Below are positions 24,323-30,315 of a DNA stretch of 45,475 nucleotides, piece after piece. The stretch spans positions 1 to 45,475 of IMG/VR virus record IMGVR_UViG_3300046167_000168; one strand, 5' to 3'. Position 1 is the stretch's first letter, and the number at the start of each line of letters is the position of its first letter. The translations under genes and the position numbers were made by a program. The notes below the pieces were generated by a model. The model saw only the letters and a list, made by a program, of their open reading frames with translations. It ran no database searches and was not told the origin of the DNA. Source of the DNA: a virus.

Positions 24323-24747
24323 TATATTTCGTCTCCGTCTCCGTCTTCGATATCAAACTCAGAACCATCTGGTGAGTTATATTCTACAAGATCAAGGACT
24401 TGCATTGCTTGGAAATCCAAACCCTTAAATACTTGCCCGTTCCACTTAGTGTCCCACTCCTTGTATTGGACCTTAACGTGTGAACCATTACCAACATTCA
24501 CATCAATCTCTCGCTTACTCTTGTCATAAAGCCTAGGCGCTTGACGAACCATGCCGTCCTTGCCATCGACCTTACGCTTGATGATCAACGCAGGGCCTTC
24601 TTCCATGTCTTTGACTGTGAAACCACGATCACGGAATGAATCAGCTGTTGAATCATCGACAACAAGATTAACTGAGTATGCTGGTGTAAACTTTGTGTTA
24701 GGTGTAGTAACAAAAGACCAGTATGCTTTGCCTTCAATCACTGCCAT
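24322..24747 (-). CDS. Single-stranded DNA-binding protein (T7 gp2.5-like)
   Basis: 141 residues. It has an OB-fold-like protein core: KAYWSFVTTPNTKFTPAYSV, LIIKRKVDGKDG and VGNGSHVKVQYKEWDTKWNG are blocks I recognise from gp2.5-type SSBs of marine phages. The C-terminus is very acidic and ends EFDIEDGDGDEI, the feature by which SSBs contact polymerase and helicase. It coats ssDNA and coordinates lagging-strand synthesis. It is first in the core replication block (SSB, small protein, helicase, polymerase), all overlapped by one to four bases or nearly touching. In gp2.5 the terminal residue is F; here it is I. Confidence 0.85.
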   Translation of the reverse strand: MAVIEGKAYWSFVTTPNTKFTPAYSVNLVVDDSTADSFRDRGFTVKDMEEGPALIIKRKVDGKDGMVRQAPRLYDKSKREIDVNVGNGSHVKVQYKEWDTKWNGQVFKGLDFQAMQVLDLVEYNSPDGSEFDIEDGDGDEI

Positions 24748-24751
24748 TATA

Positions 24752-24967
24752 TTATCTCCTATATAAATATGTAATAAAATCAGGTATTTGTCTTAAAATA
24801 TATTCTTCAGTAATTTCAATACCATTATACTGAGAATTTATTGTAACCCACTCTTTCATAAATGTCAAACTTTCTTTTGATGGCATGTGAACTCCAAGCA
24901 TCATCACGAAAGCCCTCGCTAAAACATCATCTAGCAATTCATCATCAGATAGTGTATCATCACACAT
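24752..24967 (-). CDS. Hypothetical acidic protein
   Basis: 71 residues with a strong AGGAGG four bases before the ATG. It starts with an acidic helix (SDDELLDDVLARAFVMML) and ends with aromatic/basic ITYLYRR. Four bases separate it from the SSB start, so it shares the transcript. No family recognised. Confidence 0.65.
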   Translation of the reverse strand: MCDDTLSDDELLDDVLARAFVMMLGVHMPSKESLTFMKEWVTINSQYNGIEITEEYILRQIPDFITYLYRR

Positions 24968-24975
24968 CTCACCTC

Positions 24976-25266
24976 CTATTGGTTTACTTCTTGGATAAGT
25001 CTATCAACATACCACTTACATTTTCTGAGGTCTTCAATCGGCTTACCCTTGTAGTCGTAGCGCCACAAATACTTCAACGCATTGCCTTTCAGGTAGCCTC
25101 TGAACTCATTCTCAGGCATCGAAGCTTTGATAGCTTCAATGGCTTCGACAGCCCCTTTGTTGTAGTGATCAGGCTTCGTCACTGGGTCAGCAGGCTTCCG
25201 TATAGAAAGCTCATTCAGTTTTCTCATGGCGTCCCACTGATCTGGACTCGCATTATCTATGGACAT
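24976..25266 (-). CDS. DUF3310 (SaV-like) protein, T7 gp1.7-related
   Basis: 96 residues. The DUF3310 signature is clear: KPDHYNKGAVEAIEAI (31-46), then FRGYLKGNALKYLWRYDYKG (55-74) and the helix KCKWYVDRLI. T7 gp1.7, of the same family, is a nucleotide kinase that acts on dTMP and dGMP; whether all DUF3310 proteins have this activity is not established. AAGGAG lies upstream of the ATG. It overlaps the previous small gene by ten bases. It fits a dNTP-supply role with the RNR. Confidence 0.87.
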   Translation of the reverse strand: MSIDNASPDQWDAMRKLNELSIRKPADPVTKPDHYNKGAVEAIEAIKASMPENEFRGYLKGNALKYLWRYDYKGKPIEDLRKCKWYVDRLIQEVNQ

Positions 25267-25436
25267 GTATAATCTCCTTCTCGTATTGAATGAAGTATAT
25301 AGAATACCTCAGTCGGAGTCAAATTTAAACCCTCCAAACCTTTAGCAACTGCTGTATAATCAGGATAAGGATTATTAAAAATGTGCATCCAAACTAGATC
25401 ATCTACTGTTAGCTGCTTGTTGTCAAGACTTTCCAT
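25257..25436 (-). CDS. Small hypothetical protein (59 aa)
   Basis: 59 residues, MESLDNKQLTVDDLVWMHIF through to YILHSIREGDYTCP. AGGA lies eight bases upstream of the ATG. It occupies the otherwise empty gap between the 25446 gene and the DUF3310 gene, overlapping the latter by ten bases. The segment DYTAVAKGLEGLNLTPTEVF has the helix-turn-helix rhythm of a small DNA-binding protein, but this is weak. It was found by reading the gap directly. Confidence 0.6.
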   Translation of the reverse strand: MESLDNKQLTVDDLVWMHIFNNPYPDYTAVAKGLEGLNLTPTEVFYILHSIREGDYTCP

Positions 25437-25445
25437 TATATTTTC

Positions 25446-25724
25446 CTATATCATATTAACATATTCATCATTGATGATTGTTTGTATGTGGACGTACCCT
25501 TCAGGCCAATATGTATAAGACTCCTTCAAGGCCTTCGCTGTCCTATGTACTGACGCCTCGAAGTGCTCATACAACCCTAGTTCGTCCTTACAGTACCAGA
25601 AGGGTATCCGCAGCACTGGCTCTGCTGGCCCACGTTCCTCATAGTAAACAATAATTTCAGCGTCGTTACCTATAGGTCCGTCGTTACCAAAGTGTTTCGA
25701 ATGATTGTTCTCTGGTTGTTTCAT
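25446..25724 (-). CDS. Hypothetical protein
   Basis: 92 residues, MKQPENNHSKHFGNDGPIGN onward, with beta-like segments (AEIIVYYEERG, VLRIPFWYC) and an aromatic C-terminus (TYWPEGYVHIQTIIND). The start overlaps the preceding stop as ATGA. The composition suggests a small globular beta protein; no motif assigned. It is one of the early small-protein train. Confidence 0.62.
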   Translation of the reverse strand: MKQPENNHSKHFGNDGPIGNDAEIIVYYEERGPAEPVLRIPFWYCKDELGLYEHFEASVHRTAKALKESYTYWPEGYVHIQTIINDEYVNMI

Positions 25725-25972
25725 AACTCACTCTCCGGTAGCTCATCACTCGCTAAGAACAGGATCTTATCTAGCATTTGTTTTGTCATTACTACGTTAC
25801 CCCTATCGTCTAGGGTGTACTCGAAATCCTTACGGATCACAAACGGAATACCTCCCCAAGGATCTCTCTTCATGATGTCATTGGTCACAGTCCTTGCCTG
25901 CGTGTAGCCTTGACAGTAAACAGAATAGTCTCCGCCTGTGACCTCGTAGATTGATGCTTCATTTATCAGCAT
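25721..25972 (-). CDS. Hypothetical protein
   Basis: 83 residues from the ATG at 25972 (MLINEASIYEVTGGDY), which has AAAGGAG ten bases upstream; a longer reading from 26020 would run through the small membrane peptide gene and lacks a binding site. Beta-rich, with YSVYCQGYTQARTVTNDI and FEYTLDDRGNVVMTK. It overlaps the next gene by four bases (ATGA). Function unknown. Confidence 0.62.
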   Translation of the reverse strand: MLINEASIYEVTGGDYSVYCQGYTQARTVTNDIMKRDPWGGIPFVIRKDFEYTLDDRGNVVMTKQMLDKILFLASDELPESEL

Positions 25973-25985
25973 TGTTTGTGCTCCT

Positions 25986-26072
25986 TTAAGAGACGATGAA
26001 GTTAACGTAAGCCAACGCAAACGCTGGCGAAGCTAAGATTGCAAGTATCAAATAAGCTTGTAGCATTTTCAT
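25986..26072 (-). CDS. 28-residue membrane peptide
   Basis: MKMLQAYLILAILASPAFAL onward, ending NFIVS. GAGGAG lies eight bases before the ATG at 26072, in the end of the upstream gene, and the ribosome binding site of the next gene follows the TAA. It is one hydrophobic segment that could be a membrane span or a signal-peptide-like sequence (ASPAFA). It is the smallest credible gene in the window; packing and binding site are the evidence. Confidence 0.5.
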   Translation of the reverse strand: MKMLQAYLILAILASPAFALAYVNFIVS

Positions 26073-26076
26073 TTTA

Positions 26077-26298
26077 TTACTCCTCTGGGTAAGATTCTTC
26101 GAAGACATAGTTGTCTATCATGTAGTCAACTATCTCGTTCTTCTGATGCTCTGTCAATAGATTTATAATCTCCGTGATGTTCAGAAGCTTTGCCGAGTTT
26201 AGGTAGATCCGCTTTTCAATTTTGTCGTACTCATAACCGACAGTTATATCTAAAGTCATTTCATGATCTAGTAAATCATACTCATACTGTAGTGTCAT
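26077..26298 (-). CDS. Hypothetical acidic protein
   Basis: 73 residues from the ATG at 26298 (MTLQYEYDLLDHEMTLDITV), with AGGAG 11 bases upstream; an extension to 26406 would be a shadow of the upstream gene. An N-terminal beta sheet (DITVGYEYDKIEKRIYL) is followed by helices (EIINLLTEHQKNEIVDYMI) and an acidic end. No family recognised. Confidence 0.62.
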   Translation of the reverse strand: MTLQYEYDLLDHEMTLDITVGYEYDKIEKRIYLNSAKLLNITEIINLLTEHQKNEIVDYMIDNYVFEESYPEE

Positions 26299-26665
26299 TG
26301 CTTTCGTCTCCTGAAAATTGAGTAAGGATAGTTCTGCCATCGGTTGCTTCGTTCTGATAGTCACCCGAAGCAAGCTTATGGTATGCCTCTGCGTCTGCTG
26401 CGTCAAGAATTAAGTCTTCGTCTTCATCTACTGCTGCCAACACATCAACAACAACGTCCACGTTCATGGTTACAAGGACTCGATGGACACACGTATCTAC
26501 CTCTTTCTTTGTGTCCTTACAGCAGTCCTCAAGGTTGTCAAGGGCCACTAAGACTGAGTCAAATCTTAAGTCATCAAAGTCCTCGATCAGTTTCTTGTAG
26601 GTCTCGGCAGTATCCGCCAAGTTTCTTAAGGCCTTGCGCTTTTCTTCTTCCTGATAGTTATTCAT
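26282..26665 (-). CDS. Hypothetical acidic helical protein
   Basis: 127 residues from the ATG at 26665 (MNNYQEEEKRKALRNL), preceded by GAGGA. It is helical and strongly acidic (VLAAVDEDEDLILDAADAEA), with a coiled-coil-like N-terminal half (ALDNLEDCCKDTKKEVDTC). Highly acidic early phage proteins sometimes mimic DNA; this one could be such a mimic but has no specific match. It overlaps the next gene by 17 bases. Confidence 0.65.
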   Translation of the reverse strand: MNNYQEEEKRKALRNLADTAETYKKLIEDFDDLRFDSVLVALDNLEDCCKDTKKEVDTCVHRVLVTMNVDVVVDVLAAVDEDEDLILDAADAEAYHKLASGDYQNEATDGRTILTQFSGDESNDTTV

Positions 26666-26675
26666 TGATATGTCC

Positions 26676-26870
26676 TCAATATAAATCCGTGAACGCTCCA
26701 TTGCGTCGTGGTGGTTCGTAGTCTTCTACAGCTTCTAAGAAGGCCTTAAGCTTGCCAGACTTTCTTAGCTTCCACAAGGCGCTGTTCTCGATCTGCTGGA
26801 CTGTAGCCCTACTGACCCCTAGCTCTCGTGCAATCTCTTTGTGTGACATATGGTACTGAATGTATTTCAA
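26676..26870 (-). CDS. Sigma-70 region 4-like helix-turn-helix protein
   Basis: 64 residues. The start is TTG at 26870, overlapping the upstream TGA as TTGA, with GGAGGA six bases upstream; an ATG at residue 8 is an alternative. The HTH is typical of sigma factor region 4: SHKEIARELGVSRATVQQIE followed by NSALWKLRKSGKL, as in host sigma70 (GLTLEEVGKQFDVTRERIRQIE). It may bind promoter -35 boxes or host RNA polymerase and redirect transcription, the sort of regulator a phage without its own polymerase needs. The length is only one domain, so it is not a complete sigma factor. Confidence 0.8.
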   Translation of the reverse strand: MKYIQYHMSHKEIARELGVSRATVQQIENSALWKLRKSGKLKAFLEAVEDYEPPRRNGAFTDLY

Positions 26871-27046
26871 AGTATGTCCTCCGTAATTATCTTTTGAATT
26901 TTGTACTCGAGGCCGTTGTCTAGGTTCTTTAGCCTGTAAAGCATTGCTTTTGCCTCACCAAGATCTACAAACTGAGCGGCCACTTCCCAGAAAGGATTGC
27001 TGTTGTCCCGTGCCTGTATCTGATACTGTATGTCGATGCCAATCAT
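26867..27046 (-). CDS. Small hypothetical protein (59 aa)
   Basis: 59 residues, MIGIDIQYQIQARDNSNPFW through to QKIITEDIL. The start overlaps the upstream stop (TAATG) and the TGA overlaps the TTG start of the HTH gene. The mixture of beta (IDIQYQI) and helix (DLGEAKAMLYRLKNL) suggests a compact domain. It was found by reading the gap between two longer genes. Confidence 0.6.
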   Translation of the reverse strand: MIGIDIQYQIQARDNSNPFWEVAAQFVDLGEAKAMLYRLKNLDNGLEYKIQKIITEDIL

Positions 27047-27240
27047 TAGATATACCTATGTGCTGGTTGAAGTTCTTCCAATAGAATATCAATGCCCATA
27101 TTTTTTATAAGCTTGATAGCCCTTGGCGTGAATGTCTTTGTGCCTGCTAACTCTGCAAGCATCTGTGCGTGTTCGCATACGGGATATATTTTGTCCTCGC
27201 CATACACGCTTTTTTGCTTTACTACGATTCCTTTAATCAT
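27046..27240 (-). CDS. Small hypothetical protein
   Basis: 64 residues from the ATG at 27240 (MIKGIVVKQKSVYGEDKIYP), with GAGGA seven bases upstream; a longer in-frame reading to 27276 overlaps the small membrane gene. The middle contains CEHAQMLAELAGTKTFTPRA, a helical turn pattern. Its ATG overlaps the end of the upstream microprotein gene by eight bases. Function unknown. Confidence 0.62.
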   Translation of the reverse strand: MIKGIVVKQKSVYGEDKIYPVCEHAQMLAELAGTKTFTPRAIKLIKNMGIDILLEELQPAHRYI

Positions 27241-27334
27241 GCTTGTGTCCTCGCTCATATCCGATGGTGTACCCAATGACTGCGCCAGCAGAAAACACGC
27301 CGACGCTTATTATTCCTAAGATTACTAATTCCAT
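27233..27334 (-). CDS. 33-residue single-pass membrane peptide
   Basis: MELVILGIISVGVFSAGAVI followed by GYTIGYERGHKHD: one membrane span with a glycine-zipper look and a polar C-terminus. GGGAG lies ten bases upstream of the ATG at 27334. It overlaps the next gene by eight bases, whose ribosome binding site lies inside it. Its role is unknown; early membrane microproteins can inhibit host functions or block superinfection. Confidence 0.55.
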   Translation of the reverse strand: MELVILGIISVGVFSAGAVIGYTIGYERGHKHD

Positions 27335-27336
27335 TA

Positions 27337-27492
27337 TTAAGCGTCTCCCTTTTCTATCTCACGCCTTTCTGCTTGTAGCTCATCGTAACAATGGTGGCAC
27401 ACGCTGTCATCATATGCTTCGTCATACATGACGGAATCCTCTCGCCAGTATCTACCGTCACATAATGGACAGTCAAACGGATAGGGCATCAT
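27337..27492 (-). CDS. Zinc-ribbon microprotein (51 aa)
   Basis: 51 residues from the ATG at 27492, with a perfect AGGAGG nine bases upstream. Two CxxC knuckles (C8/C11 in DCPLCDG, C32/C35 in VCHHCYDE) 20 residues apart form a probable zinc site, and the C-terminus is a charged helix. Such small ribbons often bind nucleic acid or host protein. It starts within the stop of the upstream gene (ATGA). Confidence 0.68.
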   Translation of the reverse strand: MMPYPFDCPLCDGRYWREDSVMYDEAYDDSVCHHCYDELQAERREIEKGDA

Positions 27493-27686
27493 TCTGTCTT
27501 ACCTCCTGCTAGTCTGTCATCTAGTGCATTCTCGACCACGTCTGTGCCGTATCGCTTTATCATGTAGTGAAGGAATGAATGGCTGTCTACATTTACATTC
27601 CCTACCTTTATGTGATGAACTCCCCAAGCATTCGCCGGTGATTCCAATCCCTCGATATACATCTCCAAATCTCTTTGTAAACTCAT
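27489..27686 (-). CDS. Hypothetical protein
   Basis: 65 residues, MSLQRDLEMYIEGLESPANA onward. GAGGG precedes the ATG, which overlaps the stop of the Cys-rich gene as ATGA. The sequence (HSFLHYMIKRYGTDVVENAL) looks like a small helical domain. It is coupled at both ends. No family recognised. Confidence 0.62.
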   Translation of the reverse strand: MSLQRDLEMYIEGLESPANAWGVHHIKVGNVNVDSHSFLHYMIKRYGTDVVENALDDRLAGGKTE

Positions 27687-28330
27687 GCCGCCCTCGCAAT
27701 AATATTTCGTTGATTCTTTTCCATTGTCTTACCGTGTCCGATGTAACAAACAACCGCCACATCTTTTGACCAGCAAGCCCTACACGTCCCACACTTACCC
27801 GCTCGCGTGTATGCCTCACAGACTGCCGCGCCTACTGGTACGCTGTCAAGTGTCGATATTGTTGACGTTGTAGCGCCTTCGATAGTCTCGCCGGTGATAC
27901 TGTCAGATGATCGGCGAATCACTACGTTCGGTAACGCTTCCATCTGTGCGATCACTTCTCGAAACTTCGGAAACTTGTGCATTCGTGTTGGTAACCAATG
28001 CTTAACCCAAGGCGTCAGCGACATAACCTCTAGGATCTTTCGAGCCAATCGGATGTCGTAAACGTCGCCGCTGTCAAACCAGCGAAAGTATCGATCGTTA
28101 TCTAGCTCTGCCGCCATATCAGCGACCCAGTCGTCACGCTTCCAGTCTTCTCGATTGTGCTCGCGTGGGGCTTTAACATTCTTGAAACGATAGTTACCGG
28201 TAGTCGCATAACATCCCGAACAAGCTGCGACCAATGAACCGTCGCTGTTTCTTGAAGCTGGGCAAGTGTCGAGCGCTTGAAGAGACCAAGAACGGCAAGG
28301 CATCTTTGAAGCTTTAGAAAGTTTTAACAT
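27683..28330 (-). CDS. GP88-like cysteine-rich phage protein
   Basis: 215 residues. The N-terminus has four cysteines in a cluster (C12, C23, C37, C40: MPCRSWSLQALDTCPAS and ACSGCYATTGNY), and the C-terminus has another (C171, C180, C183, C186, C195: CEAYTRAGKCGTCRACW). The region FRWFDSGDVYDIRLARKILE is a conserved block of the mycobacteriophage gp88-like family found in diverse phages. The cysteine spacing suggests an iron-sulfur or zinc protein and is reminiscent of radical-SAM-like phage proteins, but a canonical CX3CX2C motif is not evident. Function unknown. ATGA overlap with the next gene. Confidence 0.75.
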   Translation of the reverse strand: MLKLSKASKMPCRSWSLQALDTCPASRNSDGSLVAACSGCYATTGNYRFKNVKAPREHNREDWKRDDWVADMAAELDNDRYFRWFDSGDVYDIRLARKILEVMSLTPWVKHWLPTRMHKFPKFREVIAQMEALPNVVIRRSSDSITGETIEGATTSTISTLDSVPVGAAVCEAYTRAGKCGTCRACWSKDVAVVCYIGHGKTMEKNQRNIIARAA

Positions 28331-28340
28331 GGCTTTTGTC

Positions 28341-28550
28341 CTATGCTGTCACGTTAGTATAAAAGTCTGATTTTTTGTTGACGTACCACAAAGCGGTTTC
28401 CGCATTTGGGAATCGATACATGTCCAACACTGGCGACACATGAAACCCGCTGTCATGGTATTCGTAAAGTTTACCTTTGTCCAACACTAGCTTAACTCTG
28501 GCTGTGTGTCCATTGTATCCGTCTGGTCTGTCTGCGTAGCATACGATCAT
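28341..28550 (-). CDS. Small hypothetical protein
   Basis: 69 residues from the ATG at 28550 (MIVCYADRPDGYNGHTARVK); a GTG nine bases upstream is possible. Beta-rich with aromatic residues (LYEYHDSGFHV, ALWYVNKKSDFY). It lies between the 34-residue membrane peptide and the gp88-like gene. No motif recognised. Confidence 0.6.
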   Translation of the reverse strand: MIVCYADRPDGYNGHTARVKLVLDKGKLYEYHDSGFHVSPVLDMYRFPNAETALWYVNKKSDFYTNVTA

Positions 28551-28552
28551 GA

Positions 28553-28657
28553 TTAACACCCCATTAAAGGTTGAAAGGAAATAAGGATTGATATCGCGCC
28601 TACTGCTATGACGTTAAATCCTAGAATAAATGTATTTATGATTAATAATTTGATCAT
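28553..28657 (-). CDS. 34-residue membrane peptide
   Basis: MIKLLIINTFILGFNVIAVG followed by AISILISFQPLMGC: hydrophobic throughout, enough for one long or two short membrane segments. GAGGG seven bases upstream comes from the end of the previous gene. The stop is two bases before the next ATG. It is the third hydrophobic microprotein in this operon. Confidence 0.5.
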   Translation of the reverse strand: MIKLLIINTFILGFNVIAVGAISILISFQPLMGC

Positions 28658-28660
28658 TGT

Positions 28661-29092
28661 TTAGCCCTCTAGCTTTATATAACCAGTAACTTGCCGTCGC
28701 CCTGCAGTGCTCGCAGTCCAGTCGATTATCTCACTGTCAACGATTGTCGCCACATGACCGCACATTGATATCAAATAAACGCCCTTGGGGTTTGAGCGTA
28801 TAAACTGATTTATAGTCTGTACCTTGTACCCTGAGAATTTAGCCGCTGTCGCGGTAAATTGTGGGTAGCCATGCCATGAAACCGTTCGCCCTTTCATCTC
28901 GCAAATTTCCTTGCAAGCTTTCTCGACAATGTCCCATGTCGCTCCCCTACCGTGTGGCCTGCCATACTTCGCAAGCTTCCGATGTGCTAGACCATACGAA
29001 CAATCTAGCAAGTTTGACAAAGCGCGAACCGTACAGTCTCCGTGTTCTTTGTATGCCTTACGGCATTCCAAGTGATCTTCGTAAGTGTTCAT
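28661..29092 (-). CDS. Papain-fold (cysteine-protease-like) early protein
   Basis: 143 residues. A Cys-His-Asp arrangement is visible: C20 in HGDCTVRALSNLLD, H113 in MCGHVATIVDS and D124 in IIDWTAS. The order and spacing are those of C39-like or papain-like phage proteins (C on the first helix, H and D on later strands). Many carry the DCTVRAL motif. It could cleave a host protein or act as a deamidase or transglutaminase; the substrate is unknown. AAGG is upstream of the ATG. It is the second gene of the leftward operon. Confidence 0.7.
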   Translation of the reverse strand: MNTYEDHLECRKAYKEHGDCTVRALSNLLDCSYGLAHRKLAKYGRPHGRGATWDIVEKACKEICEMKGRTVSWHGYPQFTATAAKFSGYKVQTINQFIRSNPKGVYLISMCGHVATIVDSEIIDWTASTAGRRQVTGYIKLEG

Positions 29093-29161
29093 TGATTTAC
29101 CTTACCTTTTAAGCTGTCCACAATAGCGCCCCGTGTGAGACGCTACAATTGACCTCCTAAA

Positions 29162-29392
29162 TTATGCCGCATTGTTGATTTCGCTTAACTTGTTTAAAAG
29201 CATTTCTCGTTGGCATTCATCAATTATCTTGTCGCATCGCTCCATGTCTCTGCGAATGTCATTCAAGAATCCATATGATTCGTTTGTGCCGTCGAAATAT
29301 TTTTCGATGTAATTCGCTTCTGTGCGGTGTAGGTTCTTCAACTCATTAAGCGATTGAGTGATCATTGCATTTAGTTCTTGATACGTCATCAT
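29162..29392 (-). CDS. First leftward early protein, coiled coil
   Basis: 76 residues, MMTYQELNAMITQSLNELKN through to LNKLSEINNAA; GAGGG precedes the ATG at 29392. Nearly all helix with heptad-like leucine, isoleucine and methionine positions, so probably a dimeric coiled coil. As the first gene after the divergent region it would be expressed earliest. No family recognised. The 69 bases to the next gene hold an unused AGGAGG but no normal start codon. Confidence 0.65.
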   Translation of the reverse strand: MMTYQELNAMITQSLNELKNLHRTEANYIEKYFDGTNESYGFLNDIRRDMERCDKIIDECQREMLLNKLSEINNAA

Positions 29393-29609
29393 GTTGTTAC
29401 CCTCATAGTTTATTGCGTGTTATTTGTAGATACTCACGAGCATATGAATACCCACAAAAAACACGCCACAAACTCACAAGCTTTCTCAGTCTTTGGTGAT
29501 CTTCTGAGATCGGATTGTCTGCCCGATCCCTATCACCATTCGATACTCGCTTGCATCTGTGGCGTTAGCGCTTCCAGTACATCGTTTTTAGTTTCGATTA
29601 GTGCCTACC

Positions 29610-29697
29610 CTCGCACCTCACTTCCCCTAAGGTCCACCCGAAGATGAGACAGGATACCCTGTCAAGTAAGGTCCAGCTTAGATAGTCTCGCACGTCA
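29610..29697. repeat. Two pairs of short direct repeats
   Basis: CTCGCACSTCA occurs at 29610-29620 and 29687-29697 (77 bases apart), and TAAGGTCCA at 29628-29636 and 29667-29675 (39 bases apart). They flank the GACAGG palindrome at 29648-29663. Possible operator sites. Confidence 0.4.
29648..29663. promoter_or_regulatory. Perfect 6-bp inverted repeat (GACAGG-ATAC-CCTGTC)
   Basis: A perfect palindrome with a 4-base centre between the paired direct repeats, in the leader of the leftward operon. It is a candidate repressor or activator site, or an RNA hairpin. Confidence 0.4.
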
Positions 29698-29820
29698 TCT
29701 AGACTTCAAAACATCTGGCTAACAATTACCCGTCTGTTAGTGACGTTGGCTGTTTAAAGGTACTCAGTAATCCTTTGAAGGGCATCCTTCGCTGGCCTTT
29801 CCCTGCCGGTTGATCTCTAA

Positions 29821-29847
29821 GCTATAGATCCCTTTTGAGACTGTCAA
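29821..29847 (-). promoter_or_regulatory. Weak leftward sigma70 promoter candidate
   Basis: On the minus strand a perfect TTGACA (29847-29842) is followed after 15 bases by TATAGC (29826-29821). The spacer is short and the -10 has four of six consensus bases. If used, it gives a leader of about 420 bases before the first leftward gene. Confidence 0.3.
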
Positions 29848-29848
29848 C

Positions 29849-29885
29849 AGATATTTTTAAAATATTTTTCTGAAATGGGTAAAAA
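29849..29885. other. AT-rich segment next to the repeat cluster
   Basis: A stretch including gatatttttaaaatattttt and further A/T runs is the most AT-rich part of the region and directly precedes the second CTTTGRAG copy. It is a candidate DNA-unwinding element. Confidence 0.4.
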
Positions 29886-30138
29886 TTGTGGTAAGTCCTT
29901 GAAAACCTTTGGAGAAAAAAATTTAAAAATAATTCTTAAAAGGCCTTTGAAGTCCTTTAAAACTTGTCCACTAGTCTCTGAAATCTTTGGAGAGCTTCAA
30001 AAATCTTTTGAGATTCTCATGTGTTTTTCAGTTGAGAAAGTTTGTGAAATATTCACAGGCTTTGAAGTCTTCACAAGGGCGTGAAAATGTGGTAGGGGCT
30101 TTGAAGTGCGGGAGATTGTGGAGGGCTTTCGAGTCTTT

Positions 30139-30170
30139 GGAGGGGCGGGGCAGGTGGCCATACCCCCTCC
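30139..30170 (+). promoter_or_regulatory. GC-rich hairpin
   Basis: GGAGGGG (30139-30145) can pair with CCCCTCC (30164-30170) around an 18-base loop. An alternating TA run follows rather than a T-run, so it is not a standard terminator. The last CTTTGGAG repeat is part of the left arm. Confidence 0.4.
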
Positions 30171-30296
30171 CGTATATATATACTCATGCTCGAATATTTT
30201 TAGAAGGTTTTGGAGTGTCTACCAGATAGGCGGACAGATCTTCCAAGACCTAGGATTGTCGCCCCGATCTTCTAAGAGTCGCGGGGGATATATACA

Positions 30297-30315
30297 TGTA
30301 CCTCTGCGGGGTACA
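30297..30315 (+). promoter_or_regulatory. Hairpin upstream of the terminase promoter
   Basis: TGTACC (30297-30302) pairs with GGTACA (30310-30315) around a 7-base GC-rich loop. It lies about 60 bases upstream of the -35 box and could be a terminator for upstream read-through or a protein site. Confidence 0.35.

Larger units (their letters stand above)
29773..30142 (+). repeat. Seven CTTTGRAG repeats (iteron-like cluster)
   Basis: Exact CTTTGRAG occurs on the + strand at 29773, 29907, 29945, 29985, 30060, 30099 and 30135. Near-variants occur at 30005 (CTTTTGAG), 30126 (CTTTCGAG) and about 30208 (TTTTGGAG). From 29907 on, the steps are 38, 40, 75, 39 and 36 bases, so many are multiples of about 37. 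All have one orientation. The extended consensus is near GGCTTTGRAGTCT. They lie beside an AT-rich segment, as origin iterons do. Confidence 0.65.

Noticed and set aside
29093-29161. AGGAGG without a gene on the minus strand near 29155
   Set aside because: The only following start-like codons are ATT (a 15-codon frame) or a TTG followed at once by TAG, so no gene is called.
29640-29820. Possible tRNA in the divergent region
   Set aside because: No TPsiC-arm consensus or acceptor stem on either strand; the hairpins do not form a cloverleaf.
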